NCBI GenBank assembly: GCA_031553505.1
Contig: JAVBLP010000024.1
Span: forward strand, 1-51,737
DNA from: JAVBLP01 sp031553505
Lineage (GTDB): Bacteria > Elusimicrobiota > Endomicrobiia > Endomicrobiales > Endomicrobiaceae
Length of the DNA stretch: 51,737 nt
Direction of reading: 5' to 3'
The position numbers and the translations under genes were made by a program. The notes under the pieces were generated by a model. That model was not told the DNA's origin and made no database searches. It saw only the letters and a list, made by a program, of their open reading frames with translations. Positions 17,473-26,722 of the stretch are shown here, one piece after another; the first letter of the stretch is position 1, and each line of letters begins with the position of its first letter.

Positions 17473-18690
17473 ATGAATAAACTTAAGGTTTTGTCTTGTG
17501 CGGTGGTTTTGTGTTTGTTTGGTTTTGGGTGTTCCGGCGAAGCTGCTTTTGAGGTGTCTAAAATACAAGAGACAGGTTCAAATAAAACGGCTTTAGAGTT
17601 ATACAAAACGATAAATAAAAGCAAAGTAGCAGAGAATATTTTCTTTTCTCCATACAGCATTCGCACCGCTTTCGGAATGCTTTATGAGGGGGCCCGGGGA
17701 GATACTGCCAAAGAACTTGAAAATATATTTGCTTTTAATGCAAACGAAAAAAAACGCCTGTCTTCCATGCGAAGCGAACTTAAAAACTATAATTCTATGA
17801 TGAGTAACGGCTACGGAATTCAGGTTGCGAATTCTTTTTGGGCAAACCAGGATATAACCGTAAAGCCTCCGTATAAAACCGTGCTTAAAGATTATTATTT
17901 TGCGCAGTTTGAAACTATGGATGTAGAAAAACCGAAAGAATCGTCAGAGAAAATAAATGCCTGGGTGAACGATAAAACAAAAGGAAGAATCTCCGAGATT
18001 ATAAGCGATGATAATATCAAGGAAAACACGCTGGCAGTTTTAGTGAATGCCATATACTTCAAAGCTAAATGGTTGATTCCTTTTGAAAGTGGAAAAACTA
18101 AAAAGAGAGATTTTTATATTTCAAAAGACAGTGAAATTGAAGTAAATATGATGTTCAATGACAAAGATATTTTCGGGTATTTGGAAAATGATAAAGTTCA
18201 AGTCTTAAAAATGCAATATGAACAGGCTAAAAATATGCCTCCAATAAGTATGATTGTTGTTTTGCCGAAAGAAAATAATATAACCGATGCTGAAAACTAT
18301 ATTTATTCAAATAAAATATCGAAAATTCAAAAATCTTTTGAGTTTCCAAAGGTTATTGTGTATTTCCCGAAATTAGAACTCGAATGGGAAATGGAAATGT
18401 TAGATACTATTATAAGCATGGGTTTAAATAATGCGAAACCTGATTATTCTAAAATCTTTGATGAAAAATTTGGAATTTCAGGAGTACTCCATAAAGCTTT
18501 TATAAAAATAGATGAAAAAGAAACCGAAGCAGCCGCGGTAACGGCTATAGTTATGGGGAAGACAATGGCCTTAACAGAAGAGCCGGAACCTAAAGTATTT
18601 AAAGCGGATCATCCGTTTATGTATTTAATAGTTGATGATGATACTAACCAGATATTATTTATGGGAAAAATGCTTAATCCTGGCAATTAA
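17473..18690 (+). CDS. Serpin-family serine protease inhibitor, probable lipoprotein
   Basis: This protein of about 405 residues has a hydrophobic leader with Cys20 after LFGFG, an imperfect lipobox, so it is probably exported and perhaps lipidated. The body is a full-length serpin: IFFSPYSIRTAFGMLYEGAR, NAIYFKAKW and ADHPFMYLI are all diagnostic. The hinge ETEAAAVTA is small-residue-rich, as in inhibitory serpins. Counting from P14 Thr places the scissile bond near Thr-Met, but P15 is Glu where Gly is usual. It may protect against host or neighbour proteases or regulate an endogenous one. ATG 17473 is preferred over 17461 because GGAGAG lies 5 nt before it. Confidence 0.88.
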   Translation: MNKLKVLSCAVVLCLFGFGCSGEAAFEVSKIQETGSNKTALELYKTINKSKVAENIFFSPYSIRTAFGMLYEGARGDTAKELENIFAFNANEKKRLSSMRSELKNYNSMMSNGYGIQVANSFWANQDITVKPPYKTVLKDYYFAQFETMDVEKPKESSEKINAWVNDKTKGRISEIISDDNIKENTLAVLVNAIYFKAKWLIPFESGKTKKRDFYISKDSEIEVNMMFNDKDIFGYLENDKVQVLKMQYEQAKNMPPISMIVVLPKENNITDAENYIYSNKISKIQKSFEFPKVIVYFPKLELEWEMEMLDTIISMGLNNAKPDYSKIFDEKFGISGVLHKAFIKIDEKETEAAAVTAIVMGKTMALTEEPEPKVFKADHPFMYLIVDDDTNQILFMGKMLNPGN

Positions 18691-18761
18691 GCAAGTATTC
18701 ACTAATTCTGGGAATAAAGATTATTTTTATAACAAAGCAGAAAAGTCTTATAAAAACCATT

Positions 18762-18790
18762 TTGAGTTTTAATAATCTTTTTTGTACAAT
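18762..18790 (+). promoter_or_regulatory. Promoter for the PC4-like gene
   Basis: TTGAGT (18762-18767), 17-nt spacer, TACAAT (18785-18790). Confidence 0.55.
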
Positions 18791-18825
18791 AGAGCCAGAA
18801 TTAAATAATATCAGGAGGTGCCGTA

Positions 18826-19041
18826 ATGGCTGAAATTAAATACGAAATTATCCAAAACATCGGTGTTATTTCCGAGTCTGATAAAGGCTGGAAAAAAGAG
18901 CTTAATATCATTAAATGGAATGACCGCGACCCGAAATATGACATACGCGACTGGTCGCCGGATCACAAAAAGATGAGCAAAGGCGTAACTTTAACAAAAA
19001 ATGATATTACAAAACTTAAAGAACTTATAAAAGATATCTAA
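18826..19041 (+). CDS. YdbC/PC4-like single-stranded nucleic-acid-binding protein
   Basis: This 71-residue protein reads KYEIIQNIGVISESDKGWKK, then ELNIIKWND, KYDIRDWSPDHKKMSKG and a final helix LTKNDITKLKELI. This is the compact PC4/YdbC fold, which dimerises and binds single-stranded DNA or RNA with little sequence preference. Full length for the family. AGGAGG lies 8 nt upstream. Own promoter and terminator make it a single-gene unit. Confidence 0.85.
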   Translation: MAEIKYEIIQNIGVISESDKGWKKELNIIKWNDRDPKYDIRDWSPDHKKMSKGVTLTKNDITKLKELIKDI

Positions 19042-19063
19042 ATAAAACAATTTAAACTTAAAA

Positions 19064-19101
19064 GAGGCTGAAAAATCAAATAGATTTTCAGCCTTTTTTT
19101 T
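19064..19101 (+). terminator. Rho-independent terminator after the PC4-like gene
   Basis: GGCTGAAAA pairs with TTTTCAGCC, followed by eight T. The matching A-rich left side may also serve the convergent SDR gene. Confidence 0.8.
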
Positions 19102-19119
19102 ATTTCTTGTAATTATAAG

Positions 19120-19920
19120 CTAAAAGTAGGAGTATTCGGTATCTTTCGCGCTGTTATATGTCCAGCCGTTATCATTATGATAAATCATCAACTTTGTCAT
19201 GCCGCCGTCAATGCTTAAACTCTGCCCTGTTATAAAGCCGGCTTTTGGGCTGCAAAGAAAAAGTATCGCTTCGGCTATGTCCTGCGGAACGCCCACGCGC
19301 CCTGCGGGATGTTGTTTTTTATCAGCAACAGAGTATTTAGGCTTATAGTTATCATTATTATGGTAAGCGCCGGTATCTATCCATCCGGGGCATATGCAGT
19401 TTACTCTTGCTTTACCCGCAAGGCTTACGCTTAACGCGTGTGTTAAAGCGCTTATCGCGCCTTTTGCGGCGGTATAGCTTTCGGTGTCTTTTTGTGACAT
19501 ATGCGTTCTTGTTGAAGATATATTAATTATAGACGCGCCTTTGCTAAACTTGTTTTTAAATAGTTTGGCAAGCAGATATGCCGCGCTTACGCCGATCCTT
19601 AATACATAATTAAAATCTTTATAAGAGCAGTTGCTGAGTATGCCTTTTTTGCTTATACAGGCATTATTAATTAAAAAATCAATGTATTTATGCTTTTTTA
19701 ATACCGTTTTTGCGAATTTTTCAAGCGTTGCTTCATCTGCCGTGTCGCCACGCATAAATAAAAACTTTCCGCCGTACTTCTTTTCAAGCCTTTTGCCGGC
19801 TTTTGCGTCTGTGTCTATAACCGCCACAAAAGCCCCTTGCGATAAAAAATTTTCAGTGGTGCATCTGCCTATTCCGTTTGCGCCGCCGGTTATTACGCAT
19901 ACCTTATTATTAAATGGCAT
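19120..19920 (-). CDS. Short-chain dehydrogenase/reductase
   Basis: This 266-residue classical SDR has the NAD(P)-binding TGGANGIGR near the start, a central NNA, the SYTAAKG catalytic Tyr-Lys pair, a Ser in INISSTR, and the CPGWIDTG and GQSLSIDGGM motifs near the end. Cytosolic oxidoreductase; substrate unknown. AAGGAG lies before its ATG. It starts 18 nt after the msrAB stop on the same strand, so it is probably the second gene of that operon. Confidence 0.85.
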   Translation of the reverse strand: MPFNNKVCVITGGANGIGRCTTENFLSQGAFVAVIDTDAKAGKRLEKKYGGKFLFMRGDTADEATLEKFAKTVLKKHKYIDFLINNACISKKGILSNCSYKDFNYVLRIGVSAAYLLAKLFKNKFSKGASIINISSTRTHMSQKDTESYTAAKGAISALTHALSVSLAGKARVNCICPGWIDTGAYHNNDNYKPKYSVADKKQHPAGRVGVPQDIAEAILFLCSPKAGFITGQSLSIDGGMTKLMIYHNDNGWTYNSAKDTEYSYF

Positions 19921-19938
19921 AAAATCTCCTTATACCTA

Positions 19939-20892
19939 TTATATAGGTGTATCTTTTTTTTTGAAAAGGTAAAGATAATCAGCATAGCCTTCTTTTTCCA
20001 TATTCTTTAAAGGTATAAATTTCAAAGCCGCGCCGTTGATGCAGTATCTTTGCCCGCCGGTTTCTTTAGGGCCGTCATCAAACAGATGGCCAAGATGGGA
20101 ATTGCCTATATCGCTTCTCACTTCAGTTCTTATCATTCCGTAAGAATCATCATCTTTCTCAATTATATTTGATTTTTCAATAGGTTTTGAGAAAGCCGGC
20201 CATCCGCAGCCGGAGTTAAACTTATCTGTGGATGAAAACAAAGGTTCGCCGGTTACAATATCTACGTAAATGCCTTCTTCAAAGAAATTATCATATTGCG
20301 AACTGTATGGCGCTTCAGTGGCGCTTTTTTGGGTAATTTCAAACTCTTCGCTTGAAAGTTTTTCCTTTATTTCATCCTCATCTGGTTTTTTGTATTTTAA
20401 ATATTTTTTAATTTTTGACATATCTATGTGGCAGTATCCAAAAGGGTTTTTATCCAGATATTTTTGATGGTATTCTTCAGCAGGATAAAAACTTTTTATC
20501 TCTCCAAGTTCAACCGCAATGGGTATTGCGTATTTTTTCTGCGTATTGTTTAAAATTCTTTGTATAAGCAGCCTGTCTTTTTCATCGGTGTAGTAAATGC
20601 CGCTTCTATATTGGGTGCCGACATCATTGCCCTGGCGGTTTAAAGCGGTCGGGTCAATTATATCTAAAAAATGATTAATAACGGATTCCAATGAGATTGT
20701 TTTATCATCATACTCAATATATATAGCTTCTGCGCAGTTTGTGTCTCCTTCGCAAACCTGTTCATATGTCGGGTTTTCAAGATTTCCATTCGCATAACCT
20801 GCTTTGGTAGAAATAATTCCGGAAATTTTTGAAAAATACCCTTCAACTCCCCAAAAACACCCGCCGGCAAGATAAATACTTTTTACAGCCAT
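19939..20892 (-). CDS. msrAB: Bifunctional peptide methionine sulfoxide reductase MsrA/MsrB
   Basis: This 317-residue fusion has an MsrA domain first (GCFWG at 11-15 with the catalytic Cys, then GVEGYF and AGYANG). An MsrB domain follows (about 175-300: SGCGWPAF, HLGHLFDDGP, RYCINGAALKF with the catalytic Cys). It reduces both stereoisomers of oxidised methionine, using thioredoxin. The usual zinc-binding CxxC pairs of MsrB are absent, so this is the zinc-free form. There is no signal peptide, so it is probably cytoplasmic. GGAGG precedes the start. Confidence 0.93.
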   Translation of the reverse strand: MAVKSIYLAGGCFWGVEGYFSKISGIISTKAGYANGNLENPTYEQVCEGDTNCAEAIYIEYDDKTISLESVINHFLDIIDPTALNRQGNDVGTQYRSGIYYTDEKDRLLIQRILNNTQKKYAIPIAVELGEIKSFYPAEEYHQKYLDKNPFGYCHIDMSKIKKYLKYKKPDEDEIKEKLSSEEFEITQKSATEAPYSSQYDNFFEEGIYVDIVTGEPLFSSTDKFNSGCGWPAFSKPIEKSNIIEKDDDSYGMIRTEVRSDIGNSHLGHLFDDGPKETGGQRYCINGAALKFIPLKNMEKEGYADYLYLFKKKDTPI

Positions 20893-21148
20893 TCTTACCT
20901 CCGCGATGAAATAAAATAATCATCTTATACGTTGTTATAATAACATTTATTAAAATAATATGAAATTTTTTTTCCGACATAAAAATCTCAAAAAAACTGG
21001 ATAATTAGTATACGGTATTATAAAAACTGATAAAATTATAATATCGTATAACAAATTTTTCATTTTTTTATAAAATATAAAAAACATTGTAAAATCAATA
21101 AAAATTTAGTATTAAAAATTAGTATTTTAAAGAGTTTTTTAAAATATC

Positions 21149-21177
21149 TTGACAAATTAATTATAAATCTGTATAGT
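21149..21177 (+). promoter_or_regulatory. Strong sigma70 promoter for the tetR-tolC-RND operon
   Basis: TTGACA (21149-21154), 17-nt spacer, TATAGT (21172-21177). This is the best -35 match in the window. Confidence 0.8.
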
Positions 21178-21208
21178 TAATATGTGACAAAAAAAGTATA
21201 ATTAATTT
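21154..21208. promoter_or_regulatory. Candidate TetR operator: 12-bp inverted repeats flanking the -10
   Basis: AAATTAATTATA at 21154-21165 and its exact reverse complement at 21197-21208 bracket the -10 box and the likely start point. This placement suits autorepression by the TetR protein encoded just downstream. The AT-only composition makes chance pairing possible. Confidence 0.4.
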
Positions 21209-21228
21209 ACTAAAAAGGAGTGAGTAAA

Positions 21229-21816
21229 ATGGCAAGGCCTTCGCAGCATATAGATCAGAAGTTAATTGCTGCCGGAAAGAAAAAGCTGATTGAAAACGGC
21301 TTAAGCGGCATAAGCATACGCTCAATATGCCTTGAATCCGGCATCAACCTGGGAATGTTCCATTATTACTTCAGATCGAAAGAGAATTTTATAAAAATTC
21401 TCTTTCAGGGATTAAGCGATGATTTACAAAGCTACTGGATAAAAGAATCAGCAGGTTTGTCCACCTCCAGGGAAAAACTTGAAAAAGTCCTTTTTATGAG
21501 CGCGAAAATGATGAAAGAAAAGAAAAGGGTTTTTGAGACAATTTTAAAAGATATAGATTTTTGTGATGAATTTTATATACAGCTTGGAAAAGACATACAA
21601 AGGAAATGGGGAATATTTTATTACAATCTTGTAGAAGACTGCAAAAAAGAAGGATTTTTAGATAAAAATGTTGACGGGCATGTTCTTGTTGCGGTTATTG
21701 CCGGAGGAATGTCGCATTATGCCAAAGGCAGGATTGACCATGGCAACGAAAGCAATGAAGAGTATTACGCGGCGTTGAAAGAAGTATTTAATATGTTAAT
21801 GGAAAAATTTAAGTGA
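21229..21816 (+). CDS. TetR/AcrR-family transcriptional regulator
   Basis: This protein of about 195 residues has an N-terminal helix-turn-helix (LIENGLSGISIRSICLESGI, then NLGMFHYYFRSKENF) typical of TetR. A helical ligand-binding region with no recognisable ligand signature follows. ATG 21229 is preferred over GTG 21220 because AAGGAG ends 8 nt before it. Leading an operon with a TolC-like protein and an RND pump, it is probably the local repressor, released by a pump substrate. Confidence 0.88.
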   Translation: MARPSQHIDQKLIAAGKKKLIENGLSGISIRSICLESGINLGMFHYYFRSKENFIKILFQGLSDDLQSYWIKESAGLSTSREKLEKVLFMSAKMMKEKKRVFETILKDIDFCDEFYIQLGKDIQRKWGIFYYNLVEDCKKEGFLDKNVDGHVLVAVIAGGMSHYAKGRIDHGNESNEEYYAALKEVFNMLMEKFK

Positions 21817-21847
21817 GAATCAATCACTATATTAAATGGAGAGATTT

Positions 21848-23296
21848 ATGAGAAAGTTAAAGTTGTTTGCAGTAATGTCGTTATTTTTAGCAGCAAGCGC
21901 GGCGCAGGCGCAGGTAGTGAGTTTAAACGATTATCTTGAGCTAGTAGCGCAAAACAACACGGAACTGCAGTCGGTGCAGGCAAATATTGATGCCGTAAAA
22001 GGAAAACTCGCGGAAATACAGAGGGTTTACTCATATACATTAAACGCGGGCGTAAATTACATAAATGACCAGAGCGGAAGACCTTATTCACAGCTTGCAA
22101 AACTTGACAGGATGGAAAATCTCGGTTACGACGTAAGCGTCGATAAAGAGTTTGCGACAGGTACCCAGCTTTCTTTAGGATTAAACGGTTCTTTTGGCAA
22201 ATACAATTACCGTTTTGGCGGGGTTGACTATGAAGTAAATGATATCGCCCCGTTTGTAAGGCTTGAACAGTCTTTGCTTAAAGACATTAACGGCGGTTCT
22301 ACAAAAGCGGGCATTTCGCAGGCTATGGCCAGCGCGAAATCAGCTTTATATCTTCTTGAATACCAGAAGCAGGGGATTGTTTTAAACGCGAAACTTGCTT
22401 ATTGGAATCTTTCATACGCAAGGACAGTTGTTGATTTCAGAAAACTTTCGCTCGAAAGGACAAAAAAGATTCAGGATTGGAACCAGAGAAGGTATAACCT
22501 TGACCTTGCCGAAAAAACAGACCTTTTGCAGTCTCAGGCGGCGGTAAAAGTAAGAGAGCTTAACCTTAAACTTGCTTATGAAGACGAAGCGAAATCGCAG
22601 AGAACATTCAACCAGATATTAAATATTTCAGATGATACTAAAATATATGAAGTTGAAAAGTTTATGGATAAGTTTAACGAAGAAGGAAAGAGTTATGAAA
22701 AGAAGGGCAAAAGCCTTGAGAAAAAAGGCACAAGATCAGACGTCCTTTCCGCTATGGAAGACGTGCAAAGCGCTATGTACCAACAGATTGCATCACAAAA
22801 GGGAATGGGTTCGGATTTAGTTTTCACGGGCGAATACGCTCTTAACGGGCTTGATGAAAAGTTTGACAAAGCGACGGAAAATATAGGCGATAATAAACCA
22901 ACCTATACGGTAGGGCTCCGTTATACGCTTCCTTTAGATTTTAAACTCAGAAAAACAATTAATACAGGCTACGAATCGGCAAAAATGTCAGCTCAGAAAG
23001 CCGCGGAATTTGCCATGGTTAAGGAAAAAAATGACTGGGCGCAGCTTGTTGACGACTGGAATAACGCAAAAAGCAGGCTTGACCTTGCCATGGAAATTGA
23101 AAAAATACAACAGCAGCGCAACAATGAAGACCAGAGCCTCCTCAAAAAAGGAAGAAGCACTACATATTTAGTGCTCCAGAGCGAGCAGGATTTGGATGAC
23201 GCGACTTTGAGCGTTCTTCAAGGTATTCTTGAGCTGATTTCAATATATGAGCAGGCTGACGCGTTTTACAATACCAATTCAGATTTGATGATTTAA
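21848..23296 (+). CDS. TolC-family outer-membrane efflux protein
   Basis: This protein of about 482 residues has a signal peptide ending AQA. Two long helical halves typical of TolC/OEP follow (LNDYLELVAQNNTELQSVQA near the start; DQSLLKKGRSTTYLVLQSEQ near the end). It would form a trimeric outer-membrane and periplasmic tunnel for the RND pump that follows 25 nt later. ATG 21848 is preferred over 21836 because GGAGAG precedes it at 5 nt. A charged insertion (KSYEKKGKSLEKKG) lies mid-protein. No adaptor gene lies between this and the pump. Confidence 0.85.
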   Translation: MRKLKLFAVMSLFLAASAAQAQVVSLNDYLELVAQNNTELQSVQANIDAVKGKLAEIQRVYSYTLNAGVNYINDQSGRPYSQLAKLDRMENLGYDVSVDKEFATGTQLSLGLNGSFGKYNYRFGGVDYEVNDIAPFVRLEQSLLKDINGGSTKAGISQAMASAKSALYLLEYQKQGIVLNAKLAYWNLSYARTVVDFRKLSLERTKKIQDWNQRRYNLDLAEKTDLLQSQAAVKVRELNLKLAYEDEAKSQRTFNQILNISDDTKIYEVEKFMDKFNEEGKSYEKKGKSLEKKGTRSDVLSAMEDVQSAMYQQIASQKGMGSDLVFTGEYALNGLDEKFDKATENIGDNKPTYTVGLRYTLPLDFKLRKTINTGYESAKMSAQKAAEFAMVKEKNDWAQLVDDWNNAKSRLDLAMEIEKIQQQRNNEDQSLLKKGRSTTYLVLQSEQDLDDATLSVLQGILELISIYEQADAFYNTNSDLMI

Positions 23297-23321
23297 ACAA
23301 ACTAAAAACGAAGGTGATTTT

Positions 23322-26300
23322 ATGAATTTAAACTTGGCAAAACTGGCGATTAAACGCCCGACGTTTATAACCGCCTTGCTGGTAATTGTTCTTATTCTGG
23401 GAATGATGGCTTACAAAAAAATGAGCGTCAGGATGTTTCCTGACGTAGAATTCCCCTATGTGTTGGTTATAACGCAGTATTCAGGAGCTGGGCCTGAAGA
23501 GATAGAGCAGCTGGTTTCAAAGCCGCTGGAAGACGCGATGAGCGGCATATCAGGCTTAAAACATGTTAACTCAATAAGCCAGGACAACTATTCAATTGTT
23601 TACGGTGAATTTGAGCTTTCTAAAAACCCTGATATTGCGCTGCAGGAAGTTAAGGATAAAGTAGGCGAAGCCAGATGGGATTTGCCTGACGATATTGAAG
23701 AACCGGTAATACAAAAGCTGGATCCGGACAGCCTTCCGATCGTTTCATTGAGTTTAAAAGCCGATATGTCCCCCAAAGAGCTGTACGATTTTGCCGATGA
23801 AGAAATCACAAATGAGTTTTCAAGAGTCAGCGGCGTATCTAAAGTAGAAGTCTGGGGCGGTTCAAAAAGGGAAATACACGTAGATATAGATAAAAACAAA
23901 TTGAAAGCGCACGAACTTACTTTAAGCGCCGTTTCTTCAAGAATACAGTCAAACAGCTTAAATATTCCTGCTGGAAAAGTAAATAAAGGCGCGATGGATT
24001 TGGCTTTCAGAACTATGGGAGAGTTTAAATCCACAAAACAGATAAATGACGTAGTAGTAAGCTTTATGGGTAATGACGTCCCCGTAACGGTTAAAGATTT
24101 AGGTAAAGTAGTAGATTCTACTGAAGAAGAAACTACAAGGGCAAGAGTAAGCATAAGGCAGAATGACGGCAGCGTAGACGTTGAGCCGTCCCTTCTTATA
24201 CAGATATACAAGCAGGCAAAATCCAACGACGTTGCAATTTCGGACTCGGTACAGAAAAGACTTATTGAAGTAAATGAGAAATATAAAGACGAACCCGGAA
24301 AGCCGACTTTAACGCTCGTAGCCGACAATGCCAAAAGCGTAAGAATGAACCTTGAAGACGTCCAAAGGACTATCCTTGAAGGGGTTTTACTCGCCGTTGT
24401 CGTTGTGTATTTCTTTTTGGGAAGCTGGCGTTCAACTTTTATCACGTCACTTGCGCTTCCTAACAGTTTGATAGGCGCATTTTTGTTTATGTACCTTTTC
24501 GGCTTTAGTTTAAATGTGCTTTCATTGATGTCTCTGTCGCTGGCGGTCGGCTTACTCATTGACGATGCCATAGTAGTGCGAGAGAACATATTCCGGCATT
24601 ATGAGGAAGGCGCAAGCCCCGTAAAATCCGCTATTCACGGTACGAATGAAGTTACTATGGCGGTTATCGCCACTACAAGCGCCGTTATCGCTGTGTTTTT
24701 GCCGGTGTCATTTTTAAGCGGAATAGTAGGGCAGTTTTTTAAAGAATTTGGCTTGACTGTTGTTTTCGCGATGTTTATATCAGTGCTTGACGCTTTAACG
24801 ATAGCGCCTATGCTTTCGGCATATATCATCAAAGACCACGGCGAGTCAAAAGAGCCGGGAAGGGCTGCCAGAACTATCGGCAAAGTATGGAATTACCTTA
24901 CTTTGTGGTGGTTTGAAAAAATATACAATGCGGTTGAATCTTTCTACGTTATAGTAATTAAAAAAGTAGTACAGCATAAAATTATTACCATATTGTGCGC
25001 AGTTTTGTTTTTTGCGGGCTCTATAGGAGTTGCCAAACAGCTTAAATTTACGTTTATGCCTACCGCCGAATGGGGAGAGTTTACAATAGCCCTTGAAGCG
25101 GAACCTGGCACGTCTCTTGATGAGATGGACAGGATTACCAAAGAAGCCGAAAATGTAATTATGGCTGACAAAAATATAGATATGATAGTAACTACGATAG
25201 GTAATATTACCGGGTTAGCTAATGAATCTTCAATAGATATAAAGATGGTTCCGGCTAAAGAAAGAAAAATTACCACAAGCGAAATGAAAGACAAATTCAG
25301 AGCGGAGTTAACTGAGAAATTTACGGAAATTCCGGATAATAAAGTATATGTTTCTATCGGTGATTCGACTATGGGCGGTGGCTCCAGAAGCGAATTTATC
25401 GTTGAACTTTTCGGAGTGGACGCTTCGGAAATGTCGGCCGCCGCGAATGTCCTTATGGAACGTTACAAGGAAATACCGGGACTTGTGGATATAAATACAA
25501 ATTACAGGTCGGGAAAACCCGAATTACAGATTCAAATGGACACAAAGAGGATGGAATCCCTCGGGGTAAACTCCGTAGTAGCCGGAAATGAAATAAGAGC
25601 AATGATTGACGGAGTAAAGTCCGGGAAATTCAGAGAAAAAGGCGTTGAATATGACATAAGGGTGCAGTTGAGAGGCGACCAAAAAGACATTATGGAGGCG
25701 TTTAACTCTACATATGTAAATAATGTCAACGGCAGGCTTGTTAAACTGACAAATGTCGCTTTTCCCGTGAAAGCCGAAGGCCCTGTCGCTATTAACAGAA
25801 AAGACAGGTCTCAGTTTGTAACCGTGGAAGGAAACCTTGAGAAAGGCGGCGCCATCGGTACGGTACAGCAGGAAGCCATGAGAATATTTAATGAAGAAAA
25901 GGCGAAACCTGAAAATGCCGATTCCTGGAAACATATCGAAATAAGGCTTTCGGGAAATGCCGATGAAATGAATACGATGGTCAAAAGCATCGTGCTTGCA
26001 GGCGCTATGTCAATTCTTTTTATGTATTTAATTTTGATGAGCTTATATGAGTCGATGATAACGCCTATTACGATTATGACGGCGCTTCCGCTTGCCATTA
26101 TCGGCGGATTTGTGGCGCTTTACATTACAGGACAGCCTATAGATATGTTTACGCTGATAGGTATGATAATGTTGCTGGGTATAGTCGCCAAAAACTCTAT
26201 TTTGCTTGTGGATTATACGCAGCAAAAAATCAGGGCGGGGCATTCTATTAATGAAGCGGTTGTTATCGCTGGGCACACAAGATTCAGACCTATTCTTATG

Positions 26301-26555
26301 ACAACCTTTGCCGTTATCGCGGGTATGTTACCTACGGCTTTGGGTCTTACCGAAGTAGGGGCGTTTAGAAAAGGTATGGGTATTGTGGTTATCGGCGGCG
26401 TTATAAGTTCGACGCTTCTTACGCTGCTTGTCGTGCCAGCGATTTTTGAGTATCTGGACAGGTTCAGACGCTTCTTAAGAAAGCTTATAGGCAGACCCGA
26501 TAACAGAATGGTCGATTTAAGCGATAAAGAACTGGAAGAAAAAGAACTTTTATAA
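23322..26555 (+). CDS. RND efflux permease, HAE1-like (first copy)
   Basis: This 1077-residue inner-membrane pump has 12 expected membrane segments and two large periplasmic loops. RPTFITALLVIVLILGMMAY is the first segment. The proton-relay acidic pair D414/D415 (GLLIDDAIVV) and K957 (GIVAKNSILL) match the AcrB D407/D408/K940 positions, so it should be proton-driven. Substrates cannot be inferred. It follows the TolC-like gene without a membrane-fusion protein, which most RND systems need. It is strongly similar to the next pump (the same SVRMFPDVEFPYVLV near the start), suggesting a duplication. Confidence 0.92.
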   Translation: MNLNLAKLAIKRPTFITALLVIVLILGMMAYKKMSVRMFPDVEFPYVLVITQYSGAGPEEIEQLVSKPLEDAMSGISGLKHVNSISQDNYSIVYGEFELSKNPDIALQEVKDKVGEARWDLPDDIEEPVIQKLDPDSLPIVSLSLKADMSPKELYDFADEEITNEFSRVSGVSKVEVWGGSKREIHVDIDKNKLKAHELTLSAVSSRIQSNSLNIPAGKVNKGAMDLAFRTMGEFKSTKQINDVVVSFMGNDVPVTVKDLGKVVDSTEEETTRARVSIRQNDGSVDVEPSLLIQIYKQAKSNDVAISDSVQKRLIEVNEKYKDEPGKPTLTLVADNAKSVRMNLEDVQRTILEGVLLAVVVVYFFLGSWRSTFITSLALPNSLIGAFLFMYLFGFSLNVLSLMSLSLAVGLLIDDAIVVRENIFRHYEEGASPVKSAIHGTNEVTMAVIATTSAVIAVFLPVSFLSGIVGQFFKEFGLTVVFAMFISVLDALTIAPMLSAYIIKDHGESKEPGRAARTIGKVWNYLTLWWFEKIYNAVESFYVIVIKKVVQHKIITILCAVLFFAGSIGVAKQLKFTFMPTAEWGEFTIALEAEPGTSLDEMDRITKEAENVIMADKNIDMIVTTIGNITGLANESSIDIKMVPAKERKITTSEMKDKFRAELTEKFTEIPDNKVYVSIGDSTMGGGSRSEFIVELFGVDASEMSAAANVLMERYKEIPGLVDINTNYRSGKPELQIQMDTKRMESLGVNSVVAGNEIRAMIDGVKSGKFREKGVEYDIRVQLRGDQKDIMEAFNSTYVNNVNGRLVKLTNVAFPVKAEGPVAINRKDRSQFVTVEGNLEKGGAIGTVQQEAMRIFNEEKAKPENADSWKHIEIRLSGNADEMNTMVKSIVLAGAMSILFMYLILMSLYESMITPITIMTALPLAIIGGFVALYITGQPIDMFTLIGMIMLLGIVAKNSILLVDYTQQKIRAGHSINEAVVIAGHTRFRPILMTTFAVIAGMLPTALGLTEVGAFRKGMGIVVIGGVISSTLLTLLVVPAIFEYLDRFRRFLRKLIGRPDNRMVDLSDKELEEKELL

Positions 26556-26579
26556 GATAAGTAACAGATAACAAGCAAT

Positions 26580-26620
26580 AAATAACAGCCGCGGCTTTAA
26601 AAAGGGCGGCTGTTATTTTT
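26580..26620 (+). terminator. Rho-independent terminator between the two RND genes
   Basis: Perfect 13-bp stem 26580-26592 with 26606-26618, then T-rich sequence. It separates the second pump from the tetR operon. Confidence 0.8.
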
Positions 26621-26630
26621 ATTATGTATG

Positions 26631-26659
26631 TTAACCTTTTTTTAATTTTATGATAGAAT
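26631..26659 (+). promoter_or_regulatory. Promoter of the second RND gene
   Basis: TTAACC (26631-26636), 17-nt spacer, TAGAAT (26654-26659). With the terminator just upstream it suggests independent control. Confidence 0.5.
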
Positions 26660-26722
26660 TACACCTTGATTTGTATAACGAATACAGAAGATAAAAAAAT
26701 ATATTAAAAGAAGGTATGTACT

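Larger units (their letters stand above)
20893..21228. other. AT-rich divergent control region between msrAB and tetR
   Basis: No gene is seen. It holds an imperfect inverted repeat (21008-21023 with 21036-21052), a doubled TTAGTATT, the consensus promoter of the tetR operon and a perfect 12-bp inverted repeat around its -10. Confidence 0.6.

Noticed and set aside
23600..24589. A 329-residue open frame antisense to the first RND gene
   Set aside because: It mirrors the coding strand's codon bias, has no family features and no ribosome site. The RND reading is certain.
26556..26590. AAGTAACA/ATAACA-type sequence after RND1 as a solo copy of the four-helix-bundle element's repeat
   Set aside because: Similarity is only in AT-rich TAAGTAAC strings, and part of it belongs to the terminator stem.
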